The notes under the pieces: model-generated
Told to the model about the DNA's origin: nothing
Databases searched by the model: none
The model's input: only the letters and a program-made list of their open reading frames with translations
DNA from: Membranipora membranacea
Taxonomy: Eukaryota; Bryozoa; Gymnolaemata; Cheilostomatida; Membraniporidae
NCBI GenBank assembly: GCA_914767715.1
Contig: OU612073.1
Location: forward strand, 7,190,001-7,254,000
DNA length: 64,000 bases
Direction of reading: 5' to 3'
Program-made: the position numbers and the translations under genes
Part shown: piece by piece, positions 1 through 11,022 of the stretch
Position numbering within the stretch: the first letter of the stretch is position 1
How the letters are laid out: the number at the start of each line of letters is the position of its first letter

Positions 1-188
1 GATTTTATAAGTTCTCGATCTTCTCTGTTCGTTTCCTGAACATTCATCAAGACTGACTGTATCTGAGAGAGCACACCTTTCTCCACATCTTTAGATGTCT
101 CTGCTTGCCCAGGTATACTGCCTGATTGTACATACCACATACTCAGTTGAAGAATCAACAGTATCACCACAAGAGAACTCCTCATCAT
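1..188 (-). CDS. Secreted protein, N-terminal exon (cut by window edge)
   Basis: Reading the minus strand from an ATG at 188 gives an open frame that runs off the window start without a stop (62 codons). The first ~22 residues are a clear signal peptide: two Met and an Arg, then a Leu/Val/Ile-rich core (SSLVVILLILQLSMWYV). The rest is polar, rich in Glu, Gln, Ser and Lys with spaced Leu/Val/Ile, and looks like the start of a coiled coil. Such N-termini occur in secreted C1q-like, fibrinogen-like and lectin proteins, but no diagnostic domain lies inside the window, so the family is unknown. A second ATG follows the first directly; I use the outer one. No TATA box or other promoter element is evident upstream (189-320). 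Confidence 0.5.
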   Translation of the reverse strand, partial: MMRSSLVVILLILQLSMWYVQSGSIPGQAETSKDVEKGVLSQIQSVLMNVQETNREDRELIK

Positions 189-320
189 GGTTCTAAAAGT
201 AGAGCGGCAGCATAAAATTAGAATAACTGCGAAAAAAAATTTATAACAGTAATAACAAACAATGATCTTGAATTGATAGATGAAAAAATAGAGCACATAT
301 TTGACTGTATACATTATCAC

Positions 321-441
321 CTAGAACAAGTTTAATCCAATTGCCTGCATTCCTGTTGCTCCCTCCCACTGGTCATGCCGCAGCGTGACCAGTGGATCGG
401 GAGCGACTCTGAATGCAGGCAAATGGACCAAACTTGGTCTT
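321..441. mobile_element. Palindromic MITE with 8-bp target duplication (family A)
   Basis: The ends are inverted repeats (ctagaacaagttt at the start, aaacttggtct at the end) and the inside is also palindromic, pairing tgcctgcattc with gaatgcaggca. The element is flanked by attatcac at 313-320 and 442-449, an exact 8-bp target duplication. That length is typical of hAT-superfamily non-autonomous elements. A second copy is at 30533-30663. Confidence 0.8.
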
Positions 442-590
442 ATTATCACCTACCAGTCTCAGAGATATATTTCAAGACGTCCACACACAATCAAAGTTTG
501 TACTGATTTGATTATTCCGAACTCGACAGAAAAGAAAAGTGACAAGTGAACAACACAAGAAGGAAGTTCAGTAGGGTCATTGTACTAAAA

Positions 591-813
591 CAGGGCCGTA
601 GTGTCTCCCTGCCTCCCCTAGAAAGCTGAATACAGTGACCTTAAAACACTTGTATTGAATAATCCATGTCATAATCAGCTCCTCTGGGATTTCCATTTGC
701 TAATTATATCCCTTAAATTGTTTGAGGAGGAGCTTACAGCACCCCTTCTGGTGATGTTGCGGATTCGCCTCACACTTTTGAATCCCCTACCATTTTTCTA
801 CACTAAAGCTCTG
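591..813. mobile_element. MITE family B, copy 1
   Basis: A unit of about 220 bp beginning cagggccgtag and containing gcctcccctagaa near its start and cccctaccatttttct near its end. Two better-preserved copies at 43336-43551 and 45591-45828 show terminal inverted repeats of the form CAGGRCSGTAGTT. This copy has the most decayed right end. Confidence 0.7.
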
Positions 814-1828
814 TAAATTGCCCAATTTTGCGCTGAATATCAATTAATGAATCGATAGCTTATTTTTATCTCTTCAACCACCAGGAAAGTCGATTACAGC
901 CTCCATTCTGCTGTCATCATGATCTTGCTGATCTGATGTGTGAATCACAAAAACATGCCATAAACAAGGAAAGTTTTGGCAATCAACAACTGTATTCCCC
1001 TATACTCAACCTTGGGATATTTCTTGTTACATTTTTTCCATCCATGTACTTTGAACAATCCTGCAGGCCTTCTGGTTAAAATGTTATTGATGAACTTTGA
1101 CCTTATGACAGCTATTTGCTGAAAGTATTCACATATTCAGTCAAACAGTCTTGGTTTTAAGACTGTGGTACGGAGAGGAAGCAGAAAGGAAAACCACCCT
1201 TACCATAATTAGGTACATGATCAGAATCTTTTCGATTGATGGCATAGCATCTGAGATGAAATGCTTGTATTTATATTCTACAATGACAAGGCTGGCTATA
1301 TACTGCAGGGCTGGCATAATTTAAAGATGCGCATTTGCATTGTGCAATGCAAATGCTAGTACAAATGGAAAAAAAGCTGTCTAGCAAATGCGAATGGAAA
1401 TGAAGATGTAACTGTCTAACAAATGCAAATTCGAATGAAAATGGAGGTTTTTCAGTCTGGCAAATACTGACGGAATACTTATTACTTACTTATATGTTAA
1501 TATGCATCAAAGTGCTGTCACAAATAAAAATTCATTGAAATAACAAAAATAATGGTAGAGTCTGTTGATTTTGTCTGATACAGGCTCTCCAGAGATGTGC
1601 AAGGGCAAGAAATTGTTTGTCAATAAATGTTTTTAACAAAAGAAAAAATGAAGATCGAATCCTAAATTGGGGAGTTGCAACTCCTATGTGTGACAACTCA
1701 CAAAAATTGCCTATATAAACATATTTTATTTCTATGCTGTGAATAGAATAGTCACTGAAAACGTCAATTTAATGATGCAATAATACAAGGACCTAATAAT
1801 ATTATCATTATAATATTTTCATTGCATC
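814..1828. other. No gene seen
   Basis: AT-rich sequence with no long open frame, no recognisable exon and no repeat shared with the rest of the window. The stretch 1330-1460 has a loosely repeated gcaaatgcaaatg motif of low complexity. Confidence 0.5.
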
Positions 1829-2195
1829 GTGGGCGCGCATGCATTGAAGGTCAGTGGTTTGGATAGCCCCAAGATGTGCTCGGACCTGCCAAAAAACAGA
1901 GAGCAATCTAGCTGCAGAAATCCCAGCTTTGCCCTCAACACATCCAAGTAGGAGGTAGCTCAGTTGGTTAGAGTGCCTGCCCTTAAACGCGCAAGCGTTG
2001 GAGGTCCTGGGTTCGAATCCCGCTGCCGTCTACTGACTCCTGGGTTCATATGACGCCCCAGGTGTGCTCCGCCCTGCCTGCAAACTGAGAGCAACTTGGC
2101 GCCGAATACGGCGGCCGCGCCCTTAAGGCACTGATATTTCTCAGTCCTCGGACGGAGACAACACTTGCGATTTTAACCCACATTTAAAAAAATAA
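1829..2195 (+). repeat. tRNA-derived SINE plus an upstream SINE tail
   Basis: From 1951 a tRNA-like head carries a clear A box (tagctcagttggttagag) and B box (gggttcgaatccc), as in an RNA polymerase III promoter. It is followed by a tRNA-unrelated body with ctgcctgcaaactgagagca and an A-rich tail near 2185-2195. The acceptor-stem ends do not pair well and the body continues past the tRNA, so this is a SINE and not a working tRNA gene. The segment 1850-1925 repeats the body motif (gacctgcc...acagagagcaa) and is the tail of an older copy directly upstream. Confidence 0.75.
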
Positions 2196-4472
2196 AATAT
2201 TTCACCACTCATGCTATGGGATGTTGCATGCTATAAGACCCCATGAATTTAGTCAACCATTTTAGCTAACAAAACCATATTTTGTTTGGTCGTCAACAAT
2301 CTTCCTTATTGGCTGACTGATTTAAAGTGAATTTTTAGATCATGAGAGTGGCTCAGGAATATCCATTGTGACAGGATTCTCACCCTTCAAATTAGAATTC
2401 ACGGATAAATAACCATTGACAAATTGAACCTGGATTAGTTTCACCAGTTATTCGGGTGCCAATTAAAAGTTGGCAAAAATTATAAATGTGTGTGAGATAA
2501 TGGTTCCTAGGCATTTGCTGGGTTATAGGCCTGTCAAATAGGCAGACATGGGTTTCTTGTTGATTACAGATTTTAGCAAGAACCTCGTCTATGAATACTG
2601 GATAGCAATGAACCTAACATCATTATGAAGGTTACCAAAATATATACAGATCTTGATACTAGGCATAGGGATTCATAAGTTAGGATTTAGATCAGAGCTG
2701 GACAAATTTTGACACAGCTAGCAATTTCAATTGTAAGCAGAAACTGAACCCAGCATTCTTTTTAGAGAGTGTTATCGTTGGTTGCCTGCCACAATATCAC
2801 TACGATTTTACGATGTTTTGTCTACACTAGATATTTATGAATTGAATTTGGAGTTGTTAACACGTGAATCATCAAAAATATGGGGCTTATCAAGCTGATA
2901 AGGAATCACAAAACCATACAATTCCAGGCTGCACTCCTCCTCCGCTGTTTTATGAGCCATATCCCCCCCCCGCCTTTCCTTTGGGCTCTCTTTTGAGAAT
3001 CATCGGATCATTTTTTATTCAATGCAATAGCAGGCTGCCGTCACAGTTGCAATATCTTACTTATCTCTAGTCAGTGATGGGTCTTTTGAACAGCACCTGT
3101 TTCTACCCATGCCAATGTTTAAGTACAATCATCTCCTCATTACCAGGTCTCCAGATTACTTCAATGTCATTGTCTTCTTATTGTGTTTATCACTCTTCAA
3201 TGAGAAAGTTCATGGAGGGCGGTTAAAGAGTAAATTAACTTGCATATTATTGATCATCGCAGTTTTTACGCTCCTAAAAACTCTAACATGTGTGATGGTC
3301 AATCGTCTCATCTTATGGTGAATGGTTATGTCACTGCCACCACAAAGCAGTGTATAAATAGTTAGCGAGCAATTGATAGAAACTAGATGCGGTTGTAGAG
3401 ATTTAGTACTTATCAAATTTTCTTTGTTACTCAGTTGTGAATCAGGTGGCTGCAGAACTATGAGATACATTGTAGGTGGACTATACACTTATGTGAAGAG
3501 ATAAGCACTGTGTGTGTCCAATGCGAACCTCTTAGAGTACTTAGCAGCTTTGATTATAGTTTGAGATTTGGTTGGAGACGGATCTCTGAGTCTTATGTGA
3601 TAAGAGTTTGGTTTGGATATCAGAGAGGTGTCAAATTTGGTGGTTAACTAGTGAGTTTTCATGATTCTTCCTCTTAGCGGATGTGTCACTTTGACAACAT
3701 GGAAAACATGCGCACTCATCTCACACGACTCTCAGATGACATTTAGACGTCTCAATGACATTTTTGATGGTCAATTCTTATGTGGAAAAAATTTAATACT
3801 AATACAGTTTTATGTTCAAATGCCACTCGTCTTAGTTGGTCGAGAGACGGAAAATTCTCATTTCTAGACATCCTGATAAATTTTTCATGTCTTCAGTTTG
3901 ATTTCAAGACAAAGAGAGAATCATAAGGCATTATACCTTTATGTACCAAAAACTTTGTTTTCTATATGATCTACAAGTTAATTTGATATATTAGTGTAAT
4001 ATAAAGGCAAATCACCATGGTTTGGAAGCTCTGGCGTTAGCAATGTGAGCATGGCTCGTAAAAAATCCATAAATTATGTTTATCACAAACACTCATAAAA
4101 ATTTGTGAATCCAAAACATAAGCTAAATTTAAACATATATATACACATGATGTATGATAATGTTTAATAAATCAAAAAAACCCATTTATCTTGAAAACAA
4201 CACATGCACTGGCTAGGCATTGCTGGGCTTATTTGCCTTGATATATTCCCCTTGAATCGAGACCAGTACAAGGGCTACGGAGCTACGGGCTGCGGAGCAA
4301 TACCTAAACATTGAATAATATTTTTTAAAACTTGATGTCCGTTGTTCAAAACGCAAAAATATTCATTTCTCAGCATAATAATGAAAATAAACTTGAAAAT
4401 CAGAGCAACTCCATATCAGGAGTGATTCAGCATATTCACCTTCAAGATCAGAAAAGTCAGTTGATTTCAGTC
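2196..4472. other. No gene seen
   Basis: AT-rich intergenic DNA. Open frames here are short (under 95 codons), lack splice-consistent neighbours and do not resemble a known protein. Only low-complexity tracts are visible, such as the C run near 2965. Confidence 0.5.
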
Positions 4473-5097
4473 TTAAAGTGCCTCGACCGGTATATAAGGG
4501 CCAGTCAATGTAAAGCGATCACCCAGCCATATCAAATTCAAATGGGGTTAGCAGCATTCAAATTCCTCCTGCTTTTTCGGAATTAAGAGGAGAAGCAGTG
4601 AATTATTTTTAATGGGAATCAGACAAGCTGATGCGGAATTGTGTGATACACATGCCCAATAAATTTTCATTGCAATAATGGCATTGGAAAGTGGTGAAAA
4701 TATGACTGATGTCATACGAAATTGCCCAGTTCCGATGATTTCAAATCATCCGCTTCAAAATATACGAGCTCTTATTGGTCAGTTTTGACGTTATGATTTA
4801 TGGTTTTAGAGGTTGCCTAGATACCGTTGTCAAGATTGAAATTGACCGTTGTAATTAAACCCTATAATCCCAAGTGTGATGAGCCAACACAACAATAGCT
4901 ATATCATAGCTTCTATTCAACTTTATTTATGGGTGTCTGCAAATCACAATTTCTTATATAACACACTTGACCACTTGAGAACGCAACGTGGACTGGCTGT
5001 TAGAGGCGGAGACCAAGGCCATTCTCCGCCTCTAATTACATTGATCAGCCAATGGTCTTGCCTGTCACTTCACATGATTAATCCCCGTGCACCCCCT
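4473..5097 (+). repeat. 620-bp dispersed repeat H, copy 1
   Basis: This block matches the reverse complement of 51954-52589 along its whole length, with scattered substitutions and small indels. Shared landmarks are tatataagggccagtcaatg, tttcggaattaagaggag (diverged), gaaattgcccag, atccgcttcaaa and ccaatggtcttgcc. The two ends are not inverted repeats of each other and no coding capacity is visible. It ends 45 bp beyond the stop codon of the TPR gene on the other strand. Confidence 0.85.
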
Positions 5098-5141
5098 TCG
5101 ATTCCTACCTCTTTAACCAGGAAACCTGATGAAATCACAGC

Positions 5142-6281
5142 TCATATAGATGAACGAATCTCAGCTATTTTATTGTCACATTCGCTTGCTTTATCGTATT
5201 CACCTTTGTTCTCATAAACAACCGCCATGTTGTTATAAGAGTCAGCTACTGCCGGATGATTCTCACCCAGTGTGTTCAGTCGGATGGCTAGCGACTTATG
5301 GTGATATTCCAGAGCTCTATCATATTCACCTTGGCTGTGGTACACGTTGGCCATGTTATTGTAGGACGTAGCCACCGCAGGATGATTCTCACCGAAAGTG
5401 TCCAGTCTGATTGCGAGTGATTTATTGAAAAACCGCAGAGCATCGTCATACTCAAAGTCAACGTAGCACAAATTAGCCATGTTGTCATAGGAGGAGGCCA
5501 CATCAGGATGACCCTCACCTAATATGCGTCGCCTGATGGCCAGTGATTTGTGATAATACTCGCCAGCTTTGTCGTTGTCACCATTACCGCTGTATGCATT
5601 ACCCAAGTTGTTGTAACAGGTAGCCACACTAGGATGATTCTCACCCATTGTACCGAGGTAGATGGTGATTGATTTATGATGACTTTCGGCAGCCTTCTCG
5701 TATTCCCCTTTAGCTCGGTGCGCATTACCGATGTTGTTGTAAGAGGTGGCCACGTTGGGGTGATTTTCACCTAGCACTTTCAGTCGGATGGTGAGTGATT
5801 TTGTGTAATACTGAAGAGCAGTATCATAATCACCTATCTCGTAGTAAAGATTCCCCATGTTGTTATAGGCGTCGGCTACGTCAGCATGATCCTCACCCAA
5901 TGTTTTCAGTTTAATGTTTAGTGAATTAGTGTAATATTCTTGGGCCTTGTCATATAGGCCTTTATTGCTGAGCAGGATAGCCATGTTATTGTAGGAAGAA
6001 GCCATGGAGGGATGATTCTCACCTAACAAGCCCACGTCAATGGTGAATGCTTTGTGATAGTATTCAAACGCTCTGTTATAGTCTCCTTTGCTGTCATATA
6101 TCAGAGCAATGATATTGTACCCAGCAGACACAGACAGATTGTTCTCACCATGTGAGTCCTGCTCTATGCGCAGTGCATTGTGACAATGGAGGAGAGCTTC
6201 ATCGATGAATCCAAACTTATGCATTACTTTTGAGCAATAATTCATCAGGTTCTCTCTCAATGAGACTTTTGAGCTGGTCAA
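5142..6281 (-). CDS. Kinesin-light-chain-type TPR repeat protein (C-terminal part)
   Basis: An uninterrupted 379-codon frame encodes nine tandem 42-residue tetratricopeptide repeats with the kinesin light chain signature (A..YNNMAN.Y...GEYD.AL.Y..KSL.IR....GENHP). The last unit is truncated and followed by the stop. TPRs of this type form a superhelical protein-binding surface in the cytoplasm. The first in-frame ATG is not a convincing true start: sequence upstream in other frames encodes a TIR-like module that normally precedes these repeats (6282-6970). The repeats are probably the C-terminal half of a larger, now disrupted gene. They may still be expressed, since eight complete repeats show no stops. 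Members of this family are often called nephrocystin-3-like or kinesin light chain-like. The repeats are certain; that this is a functional gene is less so. Confidence 0.85.
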   Translation of the reverse strand: MTSSKVSLRENLMNYCSKVMHKFGFIDEALLHCHNALRIEQDSHGENNLSVSAGYNIIALIYDSKGDYNRAFEYYHKAFTIDVGLLGENHPSMASSYNNMAILLSNKGLYDKAQEYYTNSLNIKLKTLGEDHADVADAYNNMGNLYYEIGDYDTALQYYTKSLTIRLKVLGENHPNVATSYNNIGNAHRAKGEYEKAAESHHKSITIYLGTMGENHPSVATCYNNLGNAYSGNGDNDKAGEYYHKSLAIRRRILGEGHPDVASSYDNMANLCYVDFEYDDALRFFNKSLAIRLDTFGENHPAVATSYNNMANVYHSQGEYDRALEYHHKSLAIRLNTLGENHPAVADSYNNMAVVYENKGEYDKASECDNKIAEIRSSI

Positions 6282-6970
6282 TGTACCAACTTCTCAACCC
6301 TTTCTTTACTTTCTGATTCACTTGGTCGGATCCGCCATCAGATTGTCTGATGACATCACATATAAGATCTCTGTCCGAGTCAGTCTTAGCCTGGGCTCTT
6401 TCTGCCCTAACATCAGCCATGTCTGAGTAACACTATCAGGGTGGTCTAAGACACCCTCCCTCAATTTGTCGACCTCGTTGTTTGGAAGATCAATAGCTAG
6501 CTCAACTTCGGCATTGTGGATCTCGAAGATGCTCCAAGCTCTCTATATAGGTAGTGGATCATCCCAGGGTGAGAGAACCAGTAATACTTGTCCAATGTCT
6601 CTGACACCGTTTCTGAACGTAGAACAAAACCAGTCAAAGTCTTTGTTCATAACCTCATTCTGATTATTAGTGAAAAGATCGAACCAAAAGTATGCGTCCG
6701 GATTTCTACTTACATACTGTTCCATTACCTCGACAACAACATCATAGAAAGAGTATCTCCAAGCATGTGACACAAAGACTGTGGCCGTAGATATGAAGGG
6801 GACTCCAATAGAGGGGTCCTTGACATCTTTGTATAGCTGAATGTATGGTTCGTTGGTACCTGGTGTTTCAGGTTTAACGAATGCAGAGTTTAGTTGAGAT
6901 GTTGTGAGATGATCAGTTTAGGCCCTCGGATGATCTGATATGAACCTTCGTACTGCAGTGATATGTATTC
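6282..6970 (-). pseudogene. Broken TIR-like N-terminal domain of the TPR gene
   Basis: The minus strand carries a conserved module found at the N-terminus of KLC-like TPR proteins. Recognisable pieces are GVPFISTATVFVSHAWRYSF, YFWFDLFTNNQ, VLLVLSPWDDP and RAWSIFEIHNAEVELAI, followed by a linker (DVRAERAQAKTDSDRDLI, KKGLRSWYIDQL). The pieces lie in different frames. There is a shift near 6890, an in-frame TAG at 6543-6545 between DDPLPI and RAWSIFE, a shift near 6420 and another near 6260-6280 before the TPR frame. None of the breaks looks like an intron with GT/AG ends. The upstream limit near 6970 follows a possible ctag acceptor. The simplest reading is a decaying pseudogene. Assembly errors in low-quality sequence are the alternative. 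Confidence 0.7.
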
Positions 6971-9606
6971 CTAGCTGTGGCTCTCGACCTGAAAATCAAG
7001 CGTTATATTGATATGAGGAATTTCCCAACAAGAGCAACAACTGCTATTTCATATCACAAAAGATGGCTTAGCAGACAACCACTACCACAACCACCCTATA
7101 GGAGATAAAAATATTGAGCTGAATATTAATTGCTTTTTAGCTACATATCATTAAGCTTCGTTAATTAATTTATTTAGCTTTAATACTTGGACTAGGACAA
7201 GGGTAGCAAATATGAGAGCGGTCACTGAAGATATCTGTGTGACTGGAATAGCGCAAACCATATTCAAACATTGAGGTCGGCTTGAAAGATTTCCTCTCAA
7301 CCCAAAACAGAAGATTGTTCATACGTTTTCATGTACTGCTTCGAAATAAATTACGGTAGCCAAATACGATAATAGTTTTCTGTATACTATCTGATAAATT
7401 AAATATACTGATACCGCCATTGAAGGATTCCTGGCTTGTTATATCATTCTGGGTGCTCAGTCTAGTTTAGCACGATGGTCTGGTTCATAAACAGCCTATG
7501 GCCCGATTTGTACTGATTTTCATTCAAAATTGAGATGATGTTTTGGAAACATACTATTTTCCCCTAAATCGAATGTATTTGTGCGCTAAATTAGACAGAG
7601 AAACTGTAGAATGATACCAGAAACCTGATGCTTTCACAATCACTTTAAATAAACTCCTATTCACCTGTCGATTGGCTACGCGAACCAACCTTAGCCCCTA
7701 CAGCGCCTGTACTTGGTCCATAGCCCATACTAACATGTGTCTGAGCACGAGAACTCTCTCACAGGCAGGAGTGTAGCGTGGAGATAGTGAGGCTCCTTTT
7801 CTAAGTTTCCTAATTCAGTTGCCCTACCGTTTAGTTTACTATGTGGCTTGGCAACATCTTACACCGTAGAAAACGCTGTTGTTTGCTATCCATTGGATTT
7901 CCATTCATGCATAAAAAATCAATTCAAAAAACTATTATTGCTCTATTATGAGCTATCGTTTGCCTGATCAAATCACAATGGCTCAGCTAACCCCAGTTTT
8001 CCAGTCAGTAGCTTGAGGCAACTGATCATCGCCTGAAATAGTGTGCTTATTTACATGCATGGGATCAATAGAGTATAGTAAATTTATGATTGGAGAAAAG
8101 TTATACGCTTGAACTAATGCCATGTTACAACTCTGGCATACATTGCTGGTTCAATGCATAGGTTTTGAATTTGCTCAAACCCTGAGAAAATCCAACAAAG
8201 AGTTGAAGGTATTTAATTAATGCAAAAGTTGGTCTGAATCTTGTTTGACGGATAGAAAATGAAGAATAGCCATATTATTACAAAAAATGCACCATTTGGG
8301 AGTTGTCTTGTCTTGGATAGAAGGATGACAACTCTTGCTATGCATCAAGGTAATTATTTGAATAAGTTCAAGCAGTTTTAGCATATCTTGAGAAGCTTTT
8401 TGGTTGGGGTGGGGGGATATCAAGACAGGCTACATAAGTTGCTATGAAGAGTTTTTTATCTTTCAAGTACAAGTCTCTTCAAATCTGATCTATGTTATGA
8501 GGTATTTATACCAACAACTGGAAAGCCCATAGGGCATGCGGATTATCCAAGTTGGATGTGAGAATCCGCTCGCACCCATCCAACGTAGTAGCATACTTAA
8601 TCAATTGTGTATTTTCTGCTAATAAGAACAATCAATTTTGCCATTCAAGATGTAGTATGAGTTAAAACAACAACCATACTCTGTTCTCTGTCATGCTATA
8701 ACAAACTTTTCAATCTGTTGGTAATATAGGGAATACACTGCAAAGTCAAATTAAAACAAATTTGGCTCCGCCCTCATTAAAAATACATTGTCAGTGTGCA
8801 GGCTAATAGGAAGCCAAAACTTTCAACCAAGTTTGTGATCAATAAGAGGTTAGAGACATACTGACATCGAGATTACCCTATTAACATGTGTTAGATCGTT
8901 AGAGTCAATTTAGTAGCAGTACCTAACATGTACCCACCCCTAATTTATAAAATTGAACACGGGTCGTCACGCCAAATTCCTTGTGATGGTACTACTCCTA
9001 AGTGAATTAATTCACTCTCTATCGATCAGAGATATACATGCAATAGTATATCACGTGATCAGTGTGGGTTAGAGATTGTCCTTCTGTCTGTCTGTCTGTC
9101 TACGATATTAAGCTGTTCGGCACAGCTGGTGAGATAAGATGGAGACAATTCTCTGTCTTATCTCACTATATAATATTTGCGTTGCGAAGATGGAAATTGT
9201 ATTGTATCTTACCATAAAGATAACAGATGATCATCGAAACGCATGGAATGTCAACTTGTTAACTACTATCTAGTTCTTGATGTTGTGAGAAGATGAATTT
9301 GTTAAGTATTGGGATGACTTCAACAGCTATGGAGTTAGGTTGAAGATTGTGAACACAATCTTGTCGTCGGAAATCTATATATCATTTTGAACAATTTAAA
9401 TATCTACTGCATTCAACCAGAGCCGACCATAATGGATATACTCAGCGATCAAAAGAGAATTATACATCCGAGGGAGCATGGTAAGTTACAAGAGTTGGAT
9501 CAATCAATGCCATTGATATGGATTTATGGATCAGTGGTAAAATACATAGCATGGTTTTTTGTGGAGATATGCCATCAGTATAAAACTTTGTGTCAGGATC
9601 TAAGTA
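6971..9606. other. No gene seen; MITE remnant and (CTGT)n
   Basis: No supportable exon. The interval about 7410-7650 resembles one side of fold-back D (17009-17332): its right end, with gaatgataccagaaacctga and tttcacaatcacttt, is the complement of the left end of D. A short CTGT microsatellite lies at 9081-9101. The stretch 8885-9000 shares gtacctaac.tgtacc.(g/a)cccctaat and ccaaattccttgtgatggta with 24405-24480, a small dispersed repeat. Confidence 0.5.
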
Positions 9607-9837
9607 TAGCTTGAAATCTGGCAGCTTTTGTATTATGCAGTGATTGACGTCCCAGTAACATCCTTCGAAAACTCAGGCAAGCTGCTTGACAAATGTTTAC
9701 AAGTGTCAGCCATTATCCATTCTGAACTTGTGGACCAATCAAAGATGAGAAATACAGGCCAGCAACCAAACATAAATAGCAATATGCTTGTTCAGGGTCA
9801 GATATATTCCCCTAATCCATATAATATATATCAGTGA
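9607..9837 (+). repeat. Dispersed repeat I, copy 1
   Basis: About 200-230 bp, sharing gacgtcccagtaaca, ccaatcaaagatgagaaat, caatatgcttgttcagg and cccctaatccat with 17686-17905 and, more distantly, with 48577-48800. The open frame through it is a by-product of the repeat. The ends are not clearly inverted repeats. Confidence 0.7.
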
Positions 9838-10689
9838 TCTAGCCTGTTTTGTTTTTAGTTGACGATTTAGATATCCGTCCAAAGTTTTCTCTGAATGAAG
9901 AAGTATTTATTTATCTTATGTCTGGTCAATCAATGTAACACAGACAGACTGCTGCTAAAAAGAAATTCAATAAAAAATAAATAATAATAAAATAATAAGC
10001 ACGTAAAAAGATGCCCCACAAATTTGCTGCTGAAGAGTTATTATGGATTGTGATGATCTTTTCGAATGGGCCTGATCGATATCCACGTCCTTTTTTCGCA
10101 TGTTCATGCCAAGAATCCACCACATAAAATCCTTTTACGACAACATTTTGACATCAAAGCCTCTAAAGGGTATGGTTGTGAGGTAAATCGAATCATGCCT
10201 TTACTTAGACTCAAACAATATCTCAGCATTTATCCAAATAATCCATATCATCAACTAACAAGCGTTATTTATAACGAAGTGCAATGTAATCCTAAGCTAG
10301 ACCTGGTAGAATCCTCGAAATTTACCAAAACAATATTTTATGCTTGTGACAGATCTGAAAAGTCACCATCACTACTCGTTCCGAGGACACCAGCAATCAG
10401 ATAACTACAATTATCAAACTCACCAGTACAAAACAGGAAGTTCCTCTTTAGTCAGCAGAAACAGATGGCACACCCACCATCTCGAGAAAACTGTCAAACA
10501 GTAAGTTAGCAAACAGATGGCACACCCACCACCTTGAGAAAACTGTCAAACAGTAAGCACTAAGCAGCTGAATTTTGTAGAACTTCCCTCTGCAAGAGAT
10601 TAGCTGTAGAAGTAGATAAAGTTCCAAGAACAGACTCAGAATGTTTTTGTAAGAGAATGCTGGCTAAAATCACAAGGTCTGTCTGAATA

Positions 10690-10880
10690 GAGAAACAATT
10701 GCGCCGCCACGGTCGGCACCAAGTTTTTTTCAGTTTGCAGGCAGATCGTAGCGCAACTGGGGTTGCGACAGAGGCCATTAGTCAATAGACTGCAATGAGA
10801 TTTGAATCTACGACCTCCCCATATTGTGTGTTAGAATGCAAGCGGTCCATCAACTGAGCTATCTCCCACTGCGAACCTTG
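10690..10880 (-). repeat. tRNA-derived SINE
   Basis: On the minus strand a tRNA-like head has an A box (tagctcagttgatgg) and B box (agattcaaatctc), followed by a body with ctgcctgcaaactgaaaaaa. The body motif is shared with the SINE at 1951. Same family, opposite orientation. Confidence 0.7.
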
Positions 10881-11022
10881 ATCATTTGTGTTTTAGAAAG
10901 TGATTTAAATTCATATAAATCTTCATTCATGGGATTATGTTGTGATCCAGACTATCCCCACATGTAAACAAACGAGTGTATTTCTAGGTTTGAAACTGAG
11001 AAGAAAAGAACAAAACTCATCC

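Noticed and set aside
1951-2033. Possible functional tRNA gene
   Set aside because: A and B boxes are good but the acceptor stem does not pair, and a SINE body with A-rich tail follows.
4876-5217. 113-codon plus-strand open frame
   Set aside because: It lies within dispersed repeat H and runs into the antisense of the TPR gene, so it is not an independent gene.
5288-5770. Two other minus-strand open frames inside the TPR gene
   Set aside because: They are shadow frames of the 42-residue TPR repeat, rich in Thr and Trp from the repeat codons.
10066-10404. 112-codon open frame
   Set aside because: No splice-compatible partner, no recognisable domain, and composition like the surrounding AT-rich DNA.
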